NCBI RefSeq assembly: GCF_963259705.1
Contig: NC_081846.1
Coordinates: 53,101,205-53,165,204 of the forward strand
Reading direction: 5' to 3'
Length of the DNA: 64,000 nucleotides
Source of the DNA: Myotis daubentonii
Lineage: Eukaryota > Chordata > Mammalia > Chiroptera > Vespertilionidae
Positions 58,914 through 64,000 of this stretch are shown in pieces (within the stretch, counting starts at the first letter, position 1; each line of letters begins with the position of its first letter). Position numbers and translations under genes: made by a program. Under the pieces are notes generated by a model. That model did not search any database and was not told the DNA's origin. It saw nothing but the letters and a program-made list of their open reading frames with translations.

Positions 58914-59111
58914 ACCGTGGCTCGTGAGTCACATGCGGCTCCTTGGCCCCTTGAATGTGGCTCTTCCACAAAATATCACGTGCAGGTGCACACGTACAGT
59001 GCGATTGAAACTTCGTGGCCCATGCGCAGAAGTCGGTATTTTGTGGAAGAGCCACATTCAAGGGGCCAAAGAGCCGCACATGGCTCACAAGCCGGCGTTT
59101 GCCGACCACTG
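58914..59111 (+). mobile_element. Palindromic non-autonomous hAT element, damaged left end
   Basis: The right end is CCGGCGTTTGCCGACCACTG, followed by GTCTAGAC. The left end lacks the expected CAGTGGTCGGCAAA and starts near CCGTGGCTCGTGAG, directly after GTCTA (58909-58913), which looks like the remnant of the same target site. Long arms pair: 58943-58975 is the exact reverse complement of 59037-59069 (33 bp). Between them lies a 61-bp loop. There is no coding capacity. It belongs to the 'cagtggtcggcaaac' group of bat hAT MITEs. Confidence 0.8.
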
Positions 59112-59119
59112 GTCTAGAC

Positions 59120-59659
59120 CCCAACTCATACATCTACTTGTGACAAAATATGCCCCTCTTAATTTCTAGTGTTTCAAAGATCTCTAGAATTGTACAGAAT
59201 TAATACACTTCCTCTTTAATATAAAATTGCTCTGACTCTTGAGGGATAATAACTATCTGCTGCACATTTATTTATTTTCTTCTTTTCTAAGTCTTCCTCA
59301 GACTTTACTCATTCCTCAAAGGGCTGGAAGTTACCTTCCTTAATGTGGACACCATATCTTCCTCGTGTATCCTTGGCTTGCTGCTCTGTCACATTCTCAT
59401 ATTCTTTTCACATGAAGAAAAGTCTCTGGTCTCCCGTGTAATAGTCTCCTGCGTCATACCTACATTTATTGATTTTAACCCCTTATTTCAGCAAGCTGAG
59501 ATAATTGAAAGAGTCCAGGCTTTAATAAGACCAATAGTAAATATGCACAAGTTGTTTGAATGTCTTCCAATAACTTGAAATTGTTATACTTATGTATCAA
59601 AAATGAAATGCTTGGGGTTTAAAATATTGAATATTCCTGCTCCCACTTTTTCTAATGAA
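59120..59659. other. Unique DNA
   Basis: Nothing recognised. Confidence 0.4.
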
Positions 59660-59868
59660 TACCCAGTGTCAGCTACTATTAGCATTTTACATGTATTAGG
59701 TCCCATATTATACACAACAACCCTATTATTTTTATATTTTTCTGATAAGTAAATGAGTCTTGGAGGGAAAGGAGGAGTTGTCTACACAGGTGGAAAAAAA
59801 TAGCATAGCCAAGTGCAAACCCAAGTTGGTATGACACCTAAGCTTAATTTGCCACTAGACTCTATTTC
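59660..59868 (+). repeat. MIR SINE
   Basis: 'ccagtgtcagctactattagcattttacatgtattagg', 'acacaacaaccctatta', 'ctgataagtaaatgagtcttggagggaaagg', 'aagtgcaaacccaag' in MIR order. Confidence 0.75.
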
Positions 59869-60659
59869 CATTTGATGGGCTTCACTTTACGCAAAGTATA
59901 GGCGTATGCCTTATGAGAGGTTCTATGTTTGGAAAAGACAAGGCATATACTTAGCTTTTGTCAAAATGCATACACTTTTCTTTGTCTATTTTGGTAATGG
60001 TTTTAACCCAAAAGCAAGGGAAGGAAAACATTCAAATAATTAGGAAAACCAGATCTATCTACACGCTTAGACCTGCTTTATACACAAAGCTTGGTTCTTC
60101 TAACTACACCAAAAATGGGGGATGTATTCTACTTTGAGACTTTTTACAACACACTTCCCAGAATTGAATTTGATACTAAAAATGAAGGTCTGGTTTCTTC
60201 TGCTGATGATTTCAATTTTTTAATCCAGCTAGTAAGATATTACTATGGTTCTTGGATTAAAGTTGCTTATCTAGATGAGAATGTGCTTTGCTTGATGTCT
60301 CCCTTCTTTGATGAGTTAGTTGGCTATGAGGTCTCTACACATCCAAGAATGCTTGACCTCCTTTAGGATTGATGCAAAGCATGGTAATTTGTGTTTAGAG
60401 TTCCCCATCTCCACATCAAGATAATTTCCCCGTGTTCTGTAAGTCTGATCACCTCCCTTTCATGTGAGCCATACTGCCATTTTCATGTTCTTCTCTCCTA
60501 AAAAATCAAGAAAGTAAAATGCAAACCAAGGAATGATGCATGTTTTGTTTGGGAAATTTATATGTTGGGGATTTTAAAAACCTTATATTATCTTGTAAAA
60601 ATGGAAGTTGTTACTGAATGATGACAAAGAAAAATATCAAGTTCAGAAAGAGTTTACTA
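59869..60659. other. Unique DNA
   Basis: A 91-codon frame at 60091-60366 shows no domain known to me and no splice or promoter context. It is not called as a gene. Confidence 0.4.
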
Positions 60660-60785
60660 ATTATCTATTTCAACCTCCTTATTTTATAAATGAGAAAATC
60701 AGATTTCAGAAAGCTTAAGTGACTTGTTCAATTTCACATTTCTAGGGAGACACATTTGAGTAAGAAGACTGCTGGCATATTCCTC
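60660..60785 (+). repeat. MIR-type fragment
   Basis: 'caacctccttattttataaatgagaaaatcagatttcagaaagcttaagtgacttgttcaatttcacatttct' is the MIR right half. Confidence 0.68.
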
Positions 60786-60964
60786 AAACTATACCACGTG
60801 ATCCACTGTTTGTTTGTTTTTAAAACATGTGTATTTATTATTTAGCCCTAGGCCACATATCCTTTTTAATTATAGATGTGTCTAGTGATGGATGGACATT
60901 ATTTAAATCTTGTTTATGCTTTTGTCTTCTGTCTCTGAATGACAGTGAGTACAATTAATAATAA

Positions 60965-61233
60965 TCCTATGTAATAAAGGGTAATATGCAAGTTGACCCT
61001 AATGGTGGAACGGCAAGAATGACCACTCAACCAGTTACTATGAGGCACACTGACCACCTCTAGTTCCCTTTCCCTGGCTGGCAGGTTCTGATCACCTGAT
61101 GGCTAATGGGGAACCAGGGGTGGGTGGTGGCAGGCGGCGGGGCCAGCTGCGGGCAGCCAGGGAAGATGGCCCTGATTGCAGGCCAGGCCTAGGGACCATA
61201 CCCATGCATGAATTTCATGCGCCAGGCCTCTAG
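60965..61233 (+). mobile_element. HeliBat-type Helitron
   Basis: TCCTATGTAATAAAGGGTAATATGC at the 5' end after host A; hairpin ATGCATGAATTTCATGC then GCCAGGCCTCTAG before host T. It includes the 'ttactatgaggcacactgaccacc' block. 269 bp, GC-rich, non-coding. Confidence 0.92.
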
Positions 61234-61239
61234 TAGTAA

Positions 61240-61512
61240 TAATAATGGTACCAGAGAATATTTATTGAACACTTACTATAAGTTAGACACTATTATAAGT
61301 GCTTCACATTACCAAATTACTTGATCTTCAAAAAATCTTCATGAGATTCATAAAATTACTAAAATTGTCTTTCTCATTTATAAATGAGGAAATGAAGATC
61401 CAGGGACTTGTCTAAAGTCACACATCCGCTAACTGGTAAAATCTAGAACTCAAGATTTGGAATCTGGCTTTAGGATCTGTGCTCTAAACCAGTACACTAA
61501 GTTATCTCTGAT
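61240..61512 (+). repeat. MIR SINE, nearly full length
   Basis: 'gagaatatttattgaacacttactataagttagacactattataagtgcttcac', 'ctcatttataaatgaggaaatgaagatccagggacttgtctaaagtcacacatccgctaactgg' and 'tgctctaaaccagtacactaagttatctctg'. Confidence 0.9.
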
Positions 61513-61975
61513 AGAGAACGTTCAACCTAGTTTTTCAACAATGGATCAACTGTGTGTGTGTCTGTATAATACATGTGTGTTATCCATAATCTATGCCGTA
61601 TTATGTTAATATATGCACAATGTACTCTTTCTGTATGTGAGCTACAAATAGTTTTGAGAAAGAAAATTGACTTATGGTTTCTTATATGTATATCAATAAG
61701 ATTAATTTCCTGGCTTCATAATTTGTTAAGATAATTGAATAACACAGCAAGAGGCTAAAATACTTTATTATATAATGATTATAATTGAAATACAATTATT
61801 AAACTTTCATAATCATTTATCTATTTTAAAAGAACTACCTTATGTGTTTTACACAGTGTTTGCTTATTTAAACTTCCAATCCATAAACCAGATGACAGGC
61901 AAGAAAACCCAAGACAGAAAGTTATGAAAATTAGTGTATTCTTTAGATTCTCCTAGACCACACTATATACCATTT
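61513..61975. other. Unique AT-rich DNA
   Basis: A short TG-rich stretch at 61550-61580; otherwise nothing. Confidence 0.45.
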
Positions 61976-62152
61976 TACTGATTGATTGATTGATTTTAGA
62001 GAGAGGAAGGGCGAGAGGGAAACATCAATTTGTTGTTCCATTTATTTATGCATTCATTGGCTGCTTCTTGTAGGTGCCCTGACCAGAGATATAACCCACA
62101 AACTTGGCATATCAGCACAATGCTCTAACCAACTGAGCTACCAGGTCAAGGC
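61976..62152 (-). repeat. Older bat tRNA-derived SINE (Ves relative)
   Basis: A (TTGA)n-type tail, 'ttttagagagaggaagggcgagag', 'tttgttgttccatttatttatgcattcattggctgcttcttgtaggtgccctgaccagag', then the head 'gctctaaccaactgagctaccaggtcaaggc'. The 'ttgttgttcca' module separates this older subfamily from the other Ves copies here. Confidence 0.85.
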
Positions 62153-62901
62153 TAATACATACCAGCATCTGTAACAACTGGAATGACCGATGACTGCTCG
62201 CTATGATACCAACTGTGGCCAGCGAACTGGCCTGATCAGGGTGGGGCTGGCCGGCCAACCTCCTGCGGCCCCTTCCCCTGGCCAGCAATTCCCTGATCAG
62301 CCTGCCCAACCACAATAGGCCCACAGCCCCTCACTCAGGCCAGCTCCACATCTGATAGCAGCCTCTACCCCAATAGGGGGTGGGACTGGACCAATAGGGG
62401 GTGGGGCTGGACCAATAGGGGGTGGGGCTGGCAGGCCAACTCCCACAGCCCCTCCTCCTGGCCAGCCACACCCCTGATTGACCTGCACCCCAATAGGAGG
62501 AGGGCTGGTCAGCCAACCTTCTGCAGCTCCTCCTCCCTGGCCAGCCCCACCCCTGATGGGCCCCCACCACCCTGATTGGCTCACAGCCCAACCACCAGGC
62601 TGGGTCCAACCCTAATTGCCCCCCCCCCATCAGAGGCAGGACCGGCTGGCCAGCCACCCATGGCCCCTCCCCTAGGCTGCTGGCCCCTGGTCGACACCCC
62701 CCATACTATTCTGGAGTGGGGCCCACCAGCCAATCACCTGCAGATCCTCCCGATCCAGCCCTGATGGGGCCCAGATCAGGACAGGCCAGCTGGCTAACCT
62801 CCTGCCATCTCCTCCTCCCACAGGCCCAGCGCTGATCTGCCCCAATTGGGGCCGGGCCGGCTGGACCCCCCCCTGCACAAATTCATGCACTGGGCCTTTA
62901 G
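62153..62901 (+). mobile_element. GC-rich Helitron with minisatellites
   Basis: The 5' block 'accagcatctgtaacaactggaatgacc..gctcgctatgat' matches the element at 36439 after reversal. The 3' end is GCACAAATTCATGCACTGGGCCTTTAG, with TTAG in place of CTAG. The TC terminus is not clear because the SINE at 61976 adjoins and may have inserted there. Inside are several units of the about 80-bp minisatellite and a fresh 21-bp array at 62372-62432. Confidence 0.8.
62372..62432 (+). repeat. 21-bp tandem array inside a Helitron
   Basis: Three units starting AATAGGGGGTGGG; units two and three are identical over the 19 bases present in both, and unit one differs by a single base. Confidence 0.95.
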
Positions 62902-63192
62902 TTTTTTAAGTAGAAAAAGAAGGTACACATGATGGTTTTGGTGAAGAAGGTAAAAGGGGCATTTTGTTACCTTTACCTCCATGTCACCAATATTCTCACA
63001 GGCTACCACTCATCAATCTCCCATTTGAATCTTCTAGGCTTGTTTTTAAAAACAGTCTATTCTTCCTTTCAAACTGAAATGTTAAATCTATAGGAGGAAC
63101 TAGGATTTGAGCAGTGTTCCCTCTTGCCTCCAAGACCATCACAGTAAATCTAAGTCTGACTATTGTATCCTTGAAGTAGTGTTATAAACATA
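62902..63192. other. Unique DNA
   Basis: Nothing recognised. Confidence 0.4.
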
Positions 63193-63560
63193 CTAGAGGC
63201 CTGGTGCATGAAAATTCATGCACTGGGGGGGGGGGCGGAATCCCTCAGCCCAACCTGCCCCCTCTCACAGTCCAGGAGCCCTCATAGGATGTCCTACTGA
63301 CAGCTTAGGCCTGCTCCCCGCGGGGAGCGGGCCGAAGCCACTGTCTGGCCTCCCTCTGCAGGAGGCGACCAGGCCAATCAGGGGAAGGCACTGCTCCCAT
63401 CACCCTGCTGCTGCTGCCACTGCCTCCATGGCCCTTGCAGCAGCCATGGCTGCCGGCCCTCCTCGGCCCTCGCAGCCACTGGGGCTCTGTCTGGAAGGAC
63501 ATTCGGAGGACATCTGGTCTATCTGGTCTAATTAGCATATTACCCTTTTATTAGTATAGA
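63193..63560 (-). mobile_element. HeliBat-type Helitron
   Basis: On the minus strand it starts TCTATACTAATAAAAGGG with 'taatatgctaattagaccagatagacc'. It ends in the hairpin GTGCATGAATTTTCATGCAC and 'caggcctCTAG'. Host A at 63192 and T at 63561. An internal tract of 10 or more G/C lies beside the hairpin. 368 bp, one of the best-preserved copies. Confidence 0.95.
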
Positions 63561-64000
63561 TAACCAAGAAGTTTGTGTGTACCTATTTTAAACTTATTTT
63601 ACAGTTTATAACTGATTTCTATTTAGACTGCAGACACATATAACCTACTTATTATTAAATAAAGTCTTTATATTTTATTGTTCAAGCATTTGTATATTTT
63701 AAAAATATGATCACATGTCCAACGTATTAAGAAAATAAATACCTAATGCAATATGAATCTTGGCATATTTAGGAAGTTATTAAGTATCTAGGAATTGGCT
63801 GCTCTTATAATAACTTCTTGTGATTAAATTTAAACAGCAAGATTTTATATAATTGATTTTATACTCAAGGATGGTCAAATTCTGAATACTCCTTATAAAC
63901 GTACAAAATAAACATATTTTTTCAATAGTAAAAAGGGAGAATTGGATTTTAGAGGAAAAATTAGACACTGGTTGTCAGTTCATTTTAGCCTAGCACTTTC
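63561..64000. other. Unique AT-rich DNA
   Basis: Nothing recognised to the end of the window. Confidence 0.45.

Noticed and set aside
60091..60366. 91-codon open frame in unique DNA
   Set aside because: No recognised domain, splice site, promoter or homology; frames of this size are expected by chance in 64 kb.

Overview
This is nuclear DNA from a vespertilionid bat. The window is crowded with Ves SINEs (tRNA-derived, restricted to bats), with non-autonomous Helitrons of the HeliBat type (5' TC, 3' hairpin and CTAG, inserted between A and T), and with several non-autonomous hAT elements, one of which is a SPIN. Ves plus abundant HeliBat plus SPIN is the known signature of Vespertilionidae; I cannot name the species. 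The background is AT-rich with scattered ancient MIR and L2 copies, as in an ordinary mammalian intergenic or long-intron region. I found no protein-coding gene, no exon with convincing splice sites, no tRNA or rRNA gene and no CRISPR. All long open frames are either chance frames or lie inside GC-rich Helitron minisatellites. Layout: 1-6500 is a dense nest of Ves, MIR, two hAT elements (one SPIN), an L2 piece, a solo ERV-type LTR and a Helitron. 6500-17300 alternates AT-rich unique DNA with five Helitron copies, including a cluster at 13.2-14.1 kb, plus MIR, L2 and Ves. 17300-22150 is nearly free of young repeats and may hold conserved non-coding sequence. 22150-25260 is an L2 split by a MIR, then two Ves, one hAT and one Helitron. 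25260-36400 is sparse, with Ves, MIR and a 107-bp dispersed repeat pair. 36439-37097 is a GC-rich Helitron. 38-46.3 kb is again poor in young repeats and is the best stretch for regulatory DNA. 46.3-48 kb holds four Ves copies. 48-58 kb is mostly unique with L2 and MIR. 58-64 kb returns to mobile DNA: Ves, a palindromic hAT and three Helitrons. There is no gene system here. What works together is a layered record of transposition: old MIR/L2, then LTR and hAT elements, then Helitrons and Ves, nested so that relative ages can be read. The most unusual items are a hAT element whose interior carries a patchwork of sequence matching DNA 1.1-1.7 kb downstream (one piece inverted, one direct); a Helitron-derived insertion with a 3' end at both sides; a Helitron with an inverted copy of its own 3' module; a solo LTR with a diverged 51-52 bp array in U3; and a retrotransposition scar that is only poly(A) between target-site duplications. 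Family names are from memory of consensus features, not from a database search.
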